NCBI GenBank assembly: GCA_963807385.1
Contig: CAWEBQ010000002.1
Coordinates: 1,116,001-1,180,000, forward strand
Length of the DNA: 64,000 nucleotides
Source of the DNA: JBDTSW01 sp963807385
GTDB lineage: Bacteria > Actinomycetota > Thermoleophilia > Solirubrobacterales > 70-9
Reading direction: 5' to 3'
Each line of letters starts with the position of its first letter. Position 1 is the first letter of the stretch. Shown here piece by piece: positions 51,458 to 60,594 of the stretch. A program made the position numbers and the translations under genes. Below the pieces are notes generated by a model. The model did not search any database and was not told the origin of the DNA. It saw only the letters and a list, made by a program, of their open reading frames with translations.

Positions 51458-52447
51458 TCAGACGGCCCGGGCGAGCGACAGGGCGTAGAGGCCCTCGGGA
51501 TCCGTCCACCAGTGGGTCAGCTCAAGCCCGGCGTCGTCATAGCTCTCCTCGAGCCGCTCGCGGGTGAACTTGGTTGAGATCTCGGTGCGCATCTCCTCCG
51601 TGCGCGCGAAATGCACCCGCATGTCCAGCTCCTTCACGTCGATGAACTGCTCGGCGAGCGATCGCAGACGGATGTCCACCCACTCGTTGTCGGGATCCCA
51701 GAAGGCGACGTGCTCGAACTCCTCGAGGTCGAAGTTCGCGCCCAGCTCCCGGTTCAGGACCTCGAGCACGTTCTTGTTGAACTCGGCCGTCACGCCTGCG
51801 GAGTCGTCATAGGCGGCCTCGAGGCGCGTGGCGTCCTTCACCAGGTCGGTGCCGAGGAGAAAGCGGTCGCCGGGATACATCAGCGTCGCGATGCGGGCGA
51901 GGAACGAGCGGCGGGGGGCGGGGCGGAAGTTCCCGATCGTCCCGCCGAGGAACGCGAGCAGGGCGCCCTCCTCGCGCGGCACCCGCTCGAGGTGGGTCTC
52001 GTAGTCGCAGACGATCCCGTGGACGCGGAGGCCCGGGTACTCGGAGACCAGCTCGGCGGCGGTCTGGCGGGTGATCTCCTCGGAGATGTCGACCGGCACG
52101 TAGGTGTCGAGCAGGTCGGCGTCGCGCATGGCGTCCAGCACGCAGCGGGTCTTCGCCGCCGAGCCGGAGCCGAGCTCGATCAGGATGCCGGCGCCCGCCG
52201 CGGCGACGATCTCGGAGCTGTGCGCCTCGAGGATCGATCGCTCCGCGCGGGTCGGGTAGTACTCCGGCAGCTCCGTGATCCGCTCGAAGAGCTGGGAGCC
52301 GAGCTCGTCGTAGAAGTACTTGGGCGGAAGCTCCTTGAATGGGCAGGAGAGGCCCTCGCGGACGTCCTCGGCCATGCCGGCATGCACGCCGTCGCGCGGC
52401 AGGTGCACGTCGATCGCGATCTGGTCTGCGGTGAGCGGGGTCTCCAC
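51458..52447 (-). CDS. egtD: Histidine N-alpha-methyltransferase (ergothioneine)
   Basis: 329 residues, EgtD length. DUF2260/EgtD-type: SAM motif IELGSGSAAKTR, KYFYDELGSQLFERITELPEYYPTRAE, the C-terminal LTHWWTDPEGLYALSLA. It trimethylates histidine to hercynine. It follows egtB on the same strand after 46 bp, an egtB-egtD operon. GTG 52447 has an AGGTAG-type SD. egtA, egtC and egtE are not in the window. Confidence 0.92.
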   Translation of the reverse strand: METPLTADQIAIDVHLPRDGVHAGMAEDVREGLSCPFKELPPKYFYDELGSQLFERITELPEYYPTRAERSILEAHSSEIVAAAGAGILIELGSGSAAKTRCVLDAMRDADLLDTYVPVDISEEITRQTAAELVSEYPGLRVHGIVCDYETHLERVPREEGALLAFLGGTIGNFRPAPRRSFLARIATLMYPGDRFLLGTDLVKDATRLEAAYDDSAGVTAEFNKNVLEVLNRELGANFDLEEFEHVAFWDPDNEWVDIRLRSLAEQFIDVKELDMRVHFARTEEMRTEISTKFTRERLEESYDDAGLELTHWWTDPEGLYALSLARAV

Positions 52448-52493
52448 GGGGCTACCTGAGGTTTCCGACCCGCTTGGCGGCGTTTCGTTTCAT

Positions 52494-53798
52494 CTACACA
52501 TCCCTTACACAACGGATGCCGGAGAAGATCTGTGAGCGCTCGGGAAGATCCCAGTTGCGGAAGGACGGGCGGATCACCTCGCGGCGGGTGGCCCACGAGC
52601 CGCCGCGAAGCACCTTGTGCGCATCACCGAAGAAGACCGCTGAGTACTCGGGGTAGGGGAAGGCCTCGAAGCCCGGGTACGCGGTGAAGTCCGACGCCGT
52701 CCACTCCCAGACGTCGCCGAGCATCTGGAGCGCCCCGCAGTCGGCGGCGCCGTCCGCGTAGGCGCCGGCGGGCGCGGAGCCGAATCCCAGGTGGTCGAGG
52801 TTGGCGCGCTCGCGCGAGGCGCCCGCCGCGGCGGCCTCCCACTCGAGTTCGTTCGGCAGGCGCTTGCACGCCCAGCGCGCGAAAGCGTCGGCCTGGTGCC
52901 AATCGACGTGGACCACTGGGAGGGCCGGATCGACCTCCTCGGTCATGCCCATGGCCGTGCGCGCCCAGCCGCCCTCGCCATCGCGCTCCCAGTACCTGGG
53001 GGGCTCCCCGCCCGCGTCGGCCAGGAACTCGATGAACGCCCGGTTGGTGACGGGCATGCGGTCGATCTCGAAAGCCCCGAACTCCACGGTGTGCCGCGGG
53101 CGCTCGTTGTCATAGGCGAACCCCTCGCCGGCGGCGCCGATCGCGTGCTCGCCGGCATCAACGCGAACCATCTCCGGGCCGTCCAGCACGGGCTCGGCGG
53201 AGACGGACGCGTCAATGGTGACCGGGTCGTAGCTCTCGACCATCTGCAGGAGCTGAAGCATGGTCTCGTTGTGCTGATGCTCGTGGGCGAGGAGCATCTC
53301 GTAGATGAAGGCGCCCTCGAGGAGCGGGTCGTTCGTGTCCTCGAGCTCGATTCCCTCGAGGACCGCCAGCGTCCGCTCGCGCACCCCGTCCATGTAGGAG
53401 CGCAGGTCGTCGCCACGGAGGATCGGCAGCTCGTTCCGTACGGCGCGCGGGTTCTCGATCGCGTCGTAGAGGCGCCCCAGCTCGCCGTCCATCGGCTCGA
53501 GCCCCCCGATGTTCAGGACGAGCCACAGCTCCTCGAAGTTCGCGATGTGGCCCAGATCCCACGAGAGCGGGCTGAGGATCGGCGAGTAGACCCGGTTCAG
53601 CTGCTCGTCCGTGAGTGGCTCGATGAGCTGAAGGGTGCGCTCTCGTGCCTCCGCGAGGCGGGCGGCGATGCCGTCCTTGGGTGGGGCCTGGGTGGGCGCA
53701 GCGATCCGAAGACCGTAGCGAGATAGTCTGCCCGCCCGTGAAGATCGAGGGAGCAGGAGCGCTGGTCGCAGGCGGAGCCTCAGGGCTGGGTGAGGCAA
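52494..53798 (-). CDS. egtB: Ergothioneine biosynthesis EgtB (sulfoxide synthase)
   Basis: About 415 residues of recognisable family sequence. DinB-like N-domain (SPLSWDLGHIANFEELWL) with iron ligands in LLAHEHQHNETMLQ. The C-terminal FGE-sulfatase domain has RMPVTNRAFIEF, HVDWHQADAFARWACKRLPNELEWEAAA, GDVWEWTASDF and RGGSWATR. It makes the C-S bond of ergothioneine using O2 and an external thiol. The start is unclear: the frame runs to TTG 53798, overlapping the divergent SDR gene. No good SD was seen; family sequence suggests it begins near 53690. Confidence 0.9.
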   Translation of the reverse strand: MPHPALRLRLRPALLLPRSSRAGRLSRYGLRIAAPTQAPPKDGIAARLAEARERTLQLIEPLTDEQLNRVYSPILSPLSWDLGHIANFEELWLVLNIGGLEPMDGELGRLYDAIENPRAVRNELPILRGDDLRSYMDGVRERTLAVLEGIELEDTNDPLLEGAFIYEMLLAHEHQHNETMLQLLQMVESYDPVTIDASVSAEPVLDGPEMVRVDAGEHAIGAAGEGFAYDNERPRHTVEFGAFEIDRMPVTNRAFIEFLADAGGEPPRYWERDGEGGWARTAMGMTEEVDPALPVVHVDWHQADAFARWACKRLPNELEWEAAAAGASRERANLDHLGFGSAPAGAYADGAADCGALQMLGDVWEWTASDFTAYPGFEAFPYPEYSAVFFGDAHKVLRGGSWATRREVIRPSFRNWDLPERSQIFSGIRCVRDV

Positions 53799-54502
53799 CC
53801 TCCCGACTGCTCCACGAGCGCGGCGCCAGCGTGGTGATCGCGGACATGAACGCCGATAAGGGCGAGTCCTTGGCGGCGGAGCTGGGCGAGCGTGCCAGGT
53901 TCGTCGAGGCCAACGTCATGGAACCCGAGCCCGTCCAGGCGGCCGTGGACGCGGCGTCGGCCGGTGGCGGGTTGCGGATCTCCATCTGCTGCGCGGGCAT
54001 CGGCTGGGCCCAGCGGACCGCCGGCAAGCAGGGCGCGCACGATCTGGAGATCTTTCACAACGTCATCAAGGTCAACCTGATCGGCACCTTCAACGTGCTT
54101 CGCCTGGCGGCCGCGGTGATGGTGAACAACGAGCCCGACGCCGGCGGCGAACGTGGCGTGTGCGTCAACACGGCCTCCATCGCGGCGTTCGACGGCCAGA
54201 TCGGCCAGGTCGCCTACTCCGCCTCCAAGGGCGGGATCGTGGGGTTGACCCTGCCCGCCGCGCGCGACCTCGCCGGCCGCGGGGTGCGGGTGAACACGAT
54301 CGCCCCGGGCACGTTCGACACGCCGCTGCTCGCCGCCCTACCCGAGGACGCCCGCAACGAGCTGGGCGCGGCTATCCCCTTCCCGTCGCGGCTGGGCAAG
54401 CCGCCGGAGTTCGCCGCGCTGGTCGGCCAGATCGTCGAGAATGCGATGCTGAACGGCGAGACGATCCGGCTCGACGGCGCCCTGCGGATGCCGCCACGCT
54501 GA
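53738..54502 (+). CDS. Short-chain dehydrogenase/reductase (3-hydroxyacyl-CoA dehydrogenase type 2-like)
   Basis: 254 residues. GGASGLGEATSRLL (cofactor motif, about residues 12-25), CAGIGWAQR, and the catalytic YSASKGG with its serine about 13 residues before. The pattern resembles HSD17B10-type 3-hydroxyacyl-CoA dehydrogenases, which would fit beta-oxidation. Start GTG 53738, with TAGTCT 8 nt upstream, so likely leaderless. Divergent from egtB. Confidence 0.86.
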   Translation: MKIEGAGALVAGGASGLGEATSRLLHERGASVVIADMNADKGESLAAELGERARFVEANVMEPEPVQAAVDAASAGGGLRISICCAGIGWAQRTAGKQGAHDLEIFHNVIKVNLIGTFNVLRLAAAVMVNNEPDAGGERGVCVNTASIAAFDGQIGQVAYSASKGGIVGLTLPAARDLAGRGVRVNTIAPGTFDTPLLAALPEDARNELGAAIPFPSRLGKPPEFAALVGQIVENAMLNGETIRLDGALRMPPR

Positions 54503-54533
54503 GCCGCCACCCCCGGGCGTAGAGTTCCCCGCG

Positions 54534-55217
54534 ATGGTGGACGCAGCCCAAGGTCCCAAGGCGAAGACCGCCCCCGAGCTGAAGGCCCAGATCGAGGCCG
54601 AGCGCGAGGGCCGGCCGTTCCTCGTCTATCGCGACGGCGCCGACGAGCAGCGGATCGTTCCGGTCCCCGAGGGAGCCGAGGAGCTCTGGGTCGGGCGCCG
54701 GGAGGCCGCGGACATCAGGCTCGACTTCGACGAGGAGGTCTCCGGGCTTCACGCGCAACTCGAGTTCGTGGGCGAGGAGTGCACGGTCGTCGACGACGGC
54801 CTCTCGCGCAATGGCTCGTTCGTGAACGGAGAGCGCGTTCGCGGACGCAAGCTCCTGCGGGACTCCGACGTGCTGCGATTCGGGAAGACGCTGGTGCTCT
54901 ACCGGGCGCCCGGCGCCGAAGGCGGCGAGTCCACCGTGCTATCGGCCGACGTGCTCGAGGCCGGCGGGGTCTCCCCCGCTCAGAAGCGCGTCCTGATCGC
55001 GCTCTGTCGCCCGTACAAGGACGGCGCCTCCTTCGCCACCCCGGCCACCAACGGACAGATCGGCGAGGAGCTCCACCTCTCCGTCGATGCGGTCAAGACG
55101 CACCTGCGGGCGCTGTTCGAGAAGTTCGGGGTCGGCGACCTGCCTCAGAACCGGAAGCGCGTGGCGCTCGTCGAGCGGGCACTGCAGAGTGGCATGGTCG
55201 CCGAGCGCGACCTGTAG
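54534..55217 (+). CDS. FHA-domain protein with a C-terminal LuxR-like HTH
   Basis: 227 residues. FHA domain spans about residues 40-120 (ELWVGRREAADIRLDFDEEVSGLHAQLEF..DDGLSRNGSFVNGERV), which recognises phosphothreonine. C-terminal region from residue 145 has a HTH of the LuxR/GerE type (TNGQIGEELHLSVDAVKTHLRALFEKFGVG). Such proteins link Ser/Thr kinase signalling to transcription. A -10-like TAGAGT lies 8 nt before ATG 54534. The kinase at 62174-64000 is a possible partner. Confidence 0.85.
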   Translation: MVDAAQGPKAKTAPELKAQIEAEREGRPFLVYRDGADEQRIVPVPEGAEELWVGRREAADIRLDFDEEVSGLHAQLEFVGEECTVVDDGLSRNGSFVNGERVRGRKLLRDSDVLRFGKTLVLYRAPGAEGGESTVLSADVLEAGGVSPAQKRVLIALCRPYKDGASFATPATNGQIGEELHLSVDAVKTHLRALFEKFGVGDLPQNRKRVALVERALQSGMVAERDL

Positions 55218-55228
55218 CGCTCGCCCTC

Positions 55229-56140
55229 TCAGTCCGTCCCGACGTACTCAGGGTCGCGATAGACGCGCTTGCGCCACGGCGGGAGCACCGCGAACTCCGT
55301 GTCCGCCCATCGGCCGCGCGCAATCCTCTCGATCGGGACGAGACGGATCCCCTGCGGCGACGTCCAGCGATGCCGTGGCGCCTCAGGGTCGAAGGCCCGC
55401 CCTGCGTGGCTGCCGCCGGAGATGAAGTAAACGCCCCCGTCGGGGCCCCAGGCGCTGCCGCGGGCCACGCCAGCGTCGGAGAGCCACGAGCTGGCCCCGC
55501 CGCCGTAGTTGTAGCCGTGATGCGAGCTCGCTCGGGAGGCCCGCCCGCCTGCGCCCACGCGGACCTGAAAGCTCTCCCAGTCGTCAGGGTGGAAGCCGGC
55601 TTTGCCGGGCAGGGCCCGCCAACTCTGGCTGCCCGGATAGTAGGCCCAGTACTGCACATAGAGTCGCCCGGCGCGGTCGCCGGAGCAGTCCGCGGCATCC
55701 TCCGCGACCCGGCCGCGGCAATCGACGAGGTTGACGAAGAGCGTGACCGGCTCACCCGTGTCGCTGCGGCGCACCCAGCCCCGCCCACGGCCCATCGAGC
55801 AGGGGTCCTCGCGGCAGCTTCGGAAGTCCACCGGGAGGGCCCGCATGCCCGGCTCGTAGGAGAGTGTTGGAACCCAGCGGCGCACCGCGGCGGCCAGCTC
55901 GGGACCGTATTCGGCGACCAGCTCGGCGTCGGGCATGCCGAGACACCGGTCGCCGAGGCCTGCCGCGCAGACCACCCGCTGCGCGATGGCCCGCGCCAGC
56001 TCCGCCCCCGGCAAGCGCCCTCCGGTCGCCACCAGGAGGCCTGCCATCGCCATCGCCACGAGGAGCACCAGGCCGATCCACTCGACCGTCGTCTGGCCGT
56101 GCTGGCGCCGCACGCGAGGCACGGGGCCACGCTGGCGCAC
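55229..56140 (-). CDS. Pilin-like N-terminus fused to a VPS62/NLP-like domain
   Basis: 303 residues. RQHGQTTVEWIGLVLLVAMAM (residues 12-35) looks like a class III (Flp-type) prepilin signal followed by one helix. The remaining 260 residues, with RLYVQYWAYYPGSQ, FHPDDWESFQVRVG, ASSHHGYNYGG, and four or more cysteines, are reminiscent of the VPS62/DUF946 or necrosis-inducing-protein-like folds. Extracellular, membrane-tethered or pilus-assembled. Fusion identity is inferred. Confidence 0.65.
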   Translation of the reverse strand: MRQRGPVPRVRRQHGQTTVEWIGLVLLVAMAMAGLLVATGGRLPGAELARAIAQRVVCAAGLGDRCLGMPDAELVAEYGPELAAAVRRWVPTLSYEPGMRALPVDFRSCREDPCSMGRGRGWVRRSDTGEPVTLFVNLVDCRGRVAEDAADCSGDRAGRLYVQYWAYYPGSQSWRALPGKAGFHPDDWESFQVRVGAGGRASRASSHHGYNYGGGASSWLSDAGVARGSAWGPDGGVYFISGGSHAGRAFDPEAPRHRWTSPQGIRLVPIERIARGRWADTEFAVLPPWRKRVYRDPEYVGTD

Positions 56141-56193
56141 CCGCCGTCAGGCGGGGGTCACTCAGGTGCCGAGTGCGAGTAGCGTTCGTGCCG

Positions 56194-56445
56194 ATGGACT
56201 CACGAGTGCCAGAGGCCCCCCGCACCGAGAAATCCGGTTGGAAGCGGTGGGTGGCCGGTACCGCGCTGGTGGCGATGCTTGTCCTGATCGCCCAGAACTC
56301 GCAGAAGGTGGAGGTCAACTTCTTCTTTGCCTCAACCGACACCCCGCTGGTCTTCGCGCTGCTGATCGTGGGAATCCTGGGCGCCCTGGTCGGCTGGCTC
56401 GGGCCGCGGGTACGCGGCCGCCGCCACGACGAAGAACCCCGCTAG
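56194..56445 (+). CDS. LapA-domain membrane protein
   Basis: 83 residues. Two transmembrane helices with the LapA/DUF1049 pattern (LVLIAQNSQKVEVNFFFASTDTPLVFALLIVGILGALVGWL). The role in Gram-positive relatives is unknown. Its TAG and the stop of the convergent gene share the bases CTAG at 56442-56445. Confidence 0.8.
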   Translation: MDSRVPEAPRTEKSGWKRWVAGTALVAMLVLIAQNSQKVEVNFFFASTDTPLVFALLIVGILGALVGWLGPRVRGRRHDEEPR

Positions 56446-59135
56446 GGGATGCTGGAGGTGCTCTCGCAGCCCCGCGCCGGCGTGTCGTCGGTGTTGCCGC
56501 CGCCGTTGCAGTGGTCGGAGTTGCCGCCGCCGCCGTTCAGGTTGTCCTTCCCGGGGCCGGCCGAGAGGTCGTCGTCGTCTCCGCCCTGGCCCCGCAGGAC
56601 GTCTCCGCCGTCCTGGCTCTTCAGCTCATCGTCTCCCGAGCCGCCCTTCAGCGTGTCACCACCGATGCCGCCCTTGAGCTCGTCATCGCCGTCGAGGCCC
56701 TTCAGGGTGTCCTTGCCTGCGTTGGCCTGGATGAAGTTGTCGGCACCGTCGCCGGTGATCACGTCGTCGAAGTCGGAGCCGCGGACGTTCTCGACCTCCA
56801 CGACGAGGTCATCGCCGTCCGCCCCGGGGCCGCTAACCGTGCCCGCCCCCAGGTCGGCCTCGATCTCACCCGGCGCCAGCGAGTAGTCGGCCTCGTCGGT
56901 GCCCGCGCCGCCGACGATCACGTCGTTCCCGCCGCCCCCGTCGATCACGTCGTTCCCGCCAAGCCCGCAGATCACCTCATCAGCCGGGGTGCCCGTCAGC
57001 AGCCCAACCGGGTCGTCGCCAGCCGTACCGGTGATGTCGCAGCCCTCCTCTACGTTGGGACCGAACTCCGACGTCGACAGCGGCTCGCCGAGGGCATCCA
57101 GCTCGGTCGCGGTGGCGCTGACAGCGTCGCCAACGCCCGCGATCCCATCGACGACTGTCGCGAAGGCAGCGTCGCCCGCACCGTCGGTGCTCACCTCGAA
57201 GGCGCCGAGGTAGGCCTCTCCCTCGCCGTGGCCCGAGGGGTCCGGCACCGCGTTCGCGAACACCTCGATGCGAAACTCGCCATCCGGCGTCGAGTGCAGC
57301 TCCCCCGCCACCGCGGTGGACGAGCCAGCGACCGCCGCCCTCAGCTCGGGATGATTCTGCCCGTCGTTGGGGCCGGCGTCGGCGTCGAGCGCGTCGTTGG
57401 GATCCACGCCGATCCCCCCGAACAGGTCAATGCCCAGATCGCCGTTGCCGTTGATCGAGTTGGCAAGGATTGCGTTGTCGGGCACCGCGCCCTCGATCCT
57501 GACCCCCGAGTTGCCGCTCCCGACGATCCGGTTGCCCTCGCCGGCTCCCTTTCCGCCGATCAGGTGGCCGCCGGGGCCTGACTGCACGAGAATGCCGAAG
57601 CTCCCCGGCCCGAGCACCGTAACCCCGTCGGAGCTGACGCCGATCAGGTTCGACTGAACCGTCACGCCCTCTGCAGCGCTCGAGATGAAGACGGCCTCGG
57701 CGCCGGAGCCGGCGATCACGTTCGGGGCCGCAGGCGAGCCGGCGACGATCCCGGCACCCCCGGCGCCGAACCCCAGAGACCGGCCGAAATTGCCGAGCGC
57801 GGCGGCGCCGGTGCGGTCGACGCCGACGTGGTTACCAAGGATCTGGGTACCCGATGCGTCGGCGCCCCCGACAAGGATCCCCGAGTCGGTCAGAAAGCTG
57901 CCGTTGTCGGCGACCACGTTGCAGGCACCGGTGCAGGCGCCGCCCGGCGTCAGCCCCGTGGTCCCGCCGATGGTGGTCCCCGTGATCGGCTCGGCGGAGG
58001 AGGCGACCTCGATCCCGGAGTCGCCGTTCCCGAGCGGCTCGACCCCATCCTTGTCGGTGCCCACGAGGTTGCCTGAGATCACCGTCCCGGTGGGGACGCC
58101 GACCGCGGCGGCGTCGCTGAGACGGATGCCCTCGTCGGTGTTGCCGGACACCAGGTTCCCGCTGATCTCGGCGCCCGAGATCGTGCCGAAGAGACTTATC
58201 CCGACGGGGTTCGGGATCGGCGTCTCGCCGCCGGCGCCGGTGCCGACCCGGTTGCCGATGATCTCGATACCGGTCGATGGGTCGGCCGACCCGCCATTCT
58301 CGATCGATATCCCGGTGAACGAGTTGCCCGAGATCAGGTTGCGCTGACCCGGGGCAGCCCCGCCGATCGTGATCTCGTCGGCCCCGCTCGTCACCACTAT
58401 CCCGGTGCTGTTGGGGAGGGCGAGCAGGCCGTCGGGGGTCGTCCCGATCCGGTTGCCCTGGATCGTGTGCCCGCTCGAGACCGCGTCAGAGATCCTGATC
58501 GCCGTCTCCGAGTTCCCCGAGACGGTGTTGCCGGTGATCGTCGCGTTGGTAGCGGCCGCCCCGGTCGTCCCGACGCGGACGCCGGTGGTGTTGCCCAGGC
58601 CCGGAGCTCCCGAGGAGTCGGTTCCGATCAGGTTGCCGGCGACGAGCGCCCCGTCCGTGCCCGCCAGATCGATCGCCGGCGAGCTGAATCGCGTCAAGCC
58701 AAGGTCGTGGATCTCGACGTCGTCCGACTCGACGTCCAAACCGGTGACGATCGTCCCACCGCCGTCGACGCGGATCTCGTCGGCGCCCGGGCCCGGGTTG
58801 GTGTCGGTCCCGCCATCGATCGTCACCACCTCGGAGATCTCGGGCAGCGCCGTGGCCGGGAGGATGACGTGCGGGCCCGCGCCCGCGATCTGAAAGCCGA
58901 TCAGGTCAACGACGGGGTCGGCCTGCCCCGCCACGCACTCCGGCGCGCCTCCCGCGCCGTTTCCCGACTCCGCATTGGTGTTGGCGGATGTGATCGCTTC
59001 GCGCAACGTGCAACTCGCGTCTTCAGCGGCGGAGTCGCCCGTCCCGTTGACGGTGATGGTGGCGCCGAGGGCCGGGGCCGCGCCGACCGCCAGCAGGGCG
59101 ACGCCGATGGTCGCGCCGATCCCGCTTCTCAGCAT
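56442..59135 (-). CDS. Secreted beta-helix protein with C-terminal RTX-type repeats
   Basis: 897 residues from ATG 59135 (SD GAGGTG). Signal peptide about residues 1-25 (MLRSGIGATIGVALLAVGAAPALGA). Residues 30-600 form a right-handed parallel beta-helix: the CTLREAITSAN start is the CSLREAI motif of polymorphic outer-membrane-type proteins, followed by many G-N-x-I/V-x-G-N-x-x repeats. Residues 700-897 are RTX/hemolysin-type calcium-binding nonapeptides (GGNDVIDGGGG, GDDELKGGIGGDTLKGG). Probable extracellular adhesin- or enzyme-like protein with Ca-driven folding. Confidence 0.87.
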   Translation of the reverse strand: MLRSGIGATIGVALLAVGAAPALGATITVNGTGDSAAEDASCTLREAITSANTNAESGNGAGGAPECVAGQADPVVDLIGFQIAGAGPHVILPATALPEISEVVTIDGGTDTNPGPGADEIRVDGGGTIVTGLDVESDDVEIHDLGLTRFSSPAIDLAGTDGALVAGNLIGTDSSGAPGLGNTTGVRVGTTGAAATNATITGNTVSGNSETAIRISDAVSSGHTIQGNRIGTTPDGLLALPNSTGIVVTSGADEITIGGAAPGQRNLISGNSFTGISIENGGSADPSTGIEIIGNRVGTGAGGETPIPNPVGISLFGTISGAEISGNLVSGNTDEGIRLSDAAAVGVPTGTVISGNLVGTDKDGVEPLGNGDSGIEVASSAEPITGTTIGGTTGLTPGGACTGACNVVADNGSFLTDSGILVGGADASGTQILGNHVGVDRTGAAALGNFGRSLGFGAGGAGIVAGSPAAPNVIAGSGAEAVFISSAAEGVTVQSNLIGVSSDGVTVLGPGSFGILVQSGPGGHLIGGKGAGEGNRIVGSGNSGVRIEGAVPDNAILANSINGNGDLGIDLFGGIGVDPNDALDADAGPNDGQNHPELRAAVAGSSTAVAGELHSTPDGEFRIEVFANAVPDPSGHGEGEAYLGAFEVSTDGAGDAAFATVVDGIAGVGDAVSATATELDALGEPLSTSEFGPNVEEGCDITGTAGDDPVGLLTGTPADEVICGLGGNDVIDGGGGNDVIVGGAGTDEADYSLAPGEIEADLGAGTVSGPGADGDDLVVEVENVRGSDFDDVITGDGADNFIQANAGKDTLKGLDGDDELKGGIGGDTLKGGSGDDELKSQDGGDVLRGQGGDDDDLSAGPGKDNLNGGGGNSDHCNGGGNTDDTPARGCESTSSIP

Positions 59136-59187
59136 TCCTGGCACCTCAACCAACCCTAACCGCGGCGGCAGCCCGGAGTGTCGTCCC

Positions 59188-60594
59188 CTACAGGCCCTCG
59201 ATCTCCGAGGCGATGTCGGCCGCGGCCTGCTTGGCGTCGGCGAAGAGCATCGAGGTGTTGGGCTCGTAGAAGAGGTCGTTGTCGATCCCTGCGAATCCGG
59301 GCGAGAGCGAGCGCTTGATCACGATCACCTGCTGCGCCTCGGAGACCTCGATGATCGGCATCCCGGCGATCGGCGATTCCGGGTCGTTCTTGGCCGCGGG
59401 GTTGGTGACGTCATTGGCCCCGATCACCACGGCGACGCTGGTGCGGGGCATCTCCGGGTTGATGTCCTCCATCTCGCGCAGCTTCTCGTAGGGGACGTCG
59501 GCCTCGGCCAACAGCACGTTCATGTGGCCCGGCATACGGCCCGCGACCGGGTGGATCGCATAGTTGACCTCCACCCCCTTCTTCTCCAGTTCATCGGCCA
59601 GCTCCTTGACGGCGTGCTGGGCCTGCGCGACGGCCAGGCCGTACCCGGGCACGATCACGACCGAGTCCGCGTAGGCCAGCTTGATCGCGGCGTCCTGGGC
59701 GCCGATCGACGTATGCGGGCGCTCCTCCCCGCCGGCCGCCGGCCCACCGGTGGGCGCGCCTCCGAAGCCGGCGAACAGCACGTTCGCGACCGAGCGGTTC
59801 ATCGCGGTCGCCATCTCCATCGTGAGGATCGTTCCCGAGGAGCCGACGATCGTGCCGGCGACGATCAGCGCCACGTTGTCCAGGGAGAAGCCCGCGGCGG
59901 CGGCCGAGAGGCCCGTGAAGGCGTTCAGCAGCGAGATCACGACCGGCATGTCGGCGCCGCCGATCGGCAGGACGACGAGGTTGCCGAGCGCCGCCGCGGC
60001 GATCAGCAGCGCGATGAAGAGCCCCTGCGGGGGATCCTCGGAGGAGGCGAGCACGCCGCATGCGACGACGATGCCGATCAGCAGCAGGCCGTTGATCACC
60101 TGCTGGCCGGGGACGGCAAGCGGCTTGGTGGGGATCAGGTCCTGCAGCTTCGCGAAGGCGACGTTGGAGCCCCAGAAGGAGACCGAGCCGACGACGGCGG
60201 CGAAGAGCACCGGGATGAACTCGTCCAGCGGCCAGTCGAGCGGCGCGTGGCGGAACTCCGACCAGGCGATCAGCGCCACAGCGCCGCCCCCGACGCCGTT
60301 GTAGAGCGCCACCATCTGCGGCATCTCGGTCATCTGCACCCGCAGCGAGGCGACGACGCCCACGGTCGCGCCCACAGCGAGGCCGGCGAGGATCACGCCC
60401 CAGTTGCCGATGCCGTCGAGGAGCAGAGTGGTGACGACCGCGATCACCATGCCGCCGGCTGCGATCAGGTTGCCCTGCTTTGCGGTGGTTGGGTGCGTTC
60501 CCCGGCGAATGCCGATGATGAAGAGCGAGAAGGAGACGATGTAGAGCAGCGTCGCGGCGCTGCCGCCGGGCTCGAAGACCGCGAGCACGCTCAT
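59188..60594 (-). CDS. pntB: NAD(P) transhydrogenase subunit beta
   Basis: 468 residues. Nine or so transmembrane helices (residues 1-265), then the NADP-binding domain III with DSVVIVPGYGLAVAQAQHAV, GRMPGHMNVLLAEADVPY and VIGANDVTNPAA. With PntAA and PntAB it couples hydride transfer from NADH to NADP+ to proton influx. Its ATG overlaps the pntAB stop (ATGA at 60591-60594). Confidence 0.95.
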   Translation of the reverse strand: MSVLAVFEPGGSAATLLYIVSFSLFIIGIRRGTHPTTAKQGNLIAAGGMVIAVVTTLLLDGIGNWGVILAGLAVGATVGVVASLRVQMTEMPQMVALYNGVGGGAVALIAWSEFRHAPLDWPLDEFIPVLFAAVVGSVSFWGSNVAFAKLQDLIPTKPLAVPGQQVINGLLLIGIVVACGVLASSEDPPQGLFIALLIAAAALGNLVVLPIGGADMPVVISLLNAFTGLSAAAAGFSLDNVALIVAGTIVGSSGTILTMEMATAMNRSVANVLFAGFGGAPTGGPAAGGEERPHTSIGAQDAAIKLAYADSVVIVPGYGLAVAQAQHAVKELADELEKKGVEVNYAIHPVAGRMPGHMNVLLAEADVPYEKLREMEDINPEMPRTSVAVVIGANDVTNPAAKNDPESPIAGMPIIEVSEAQQVIVIKRSLSPGFAGIDNDLFYEPNTSMLFADAKQAAADIASEIEGL

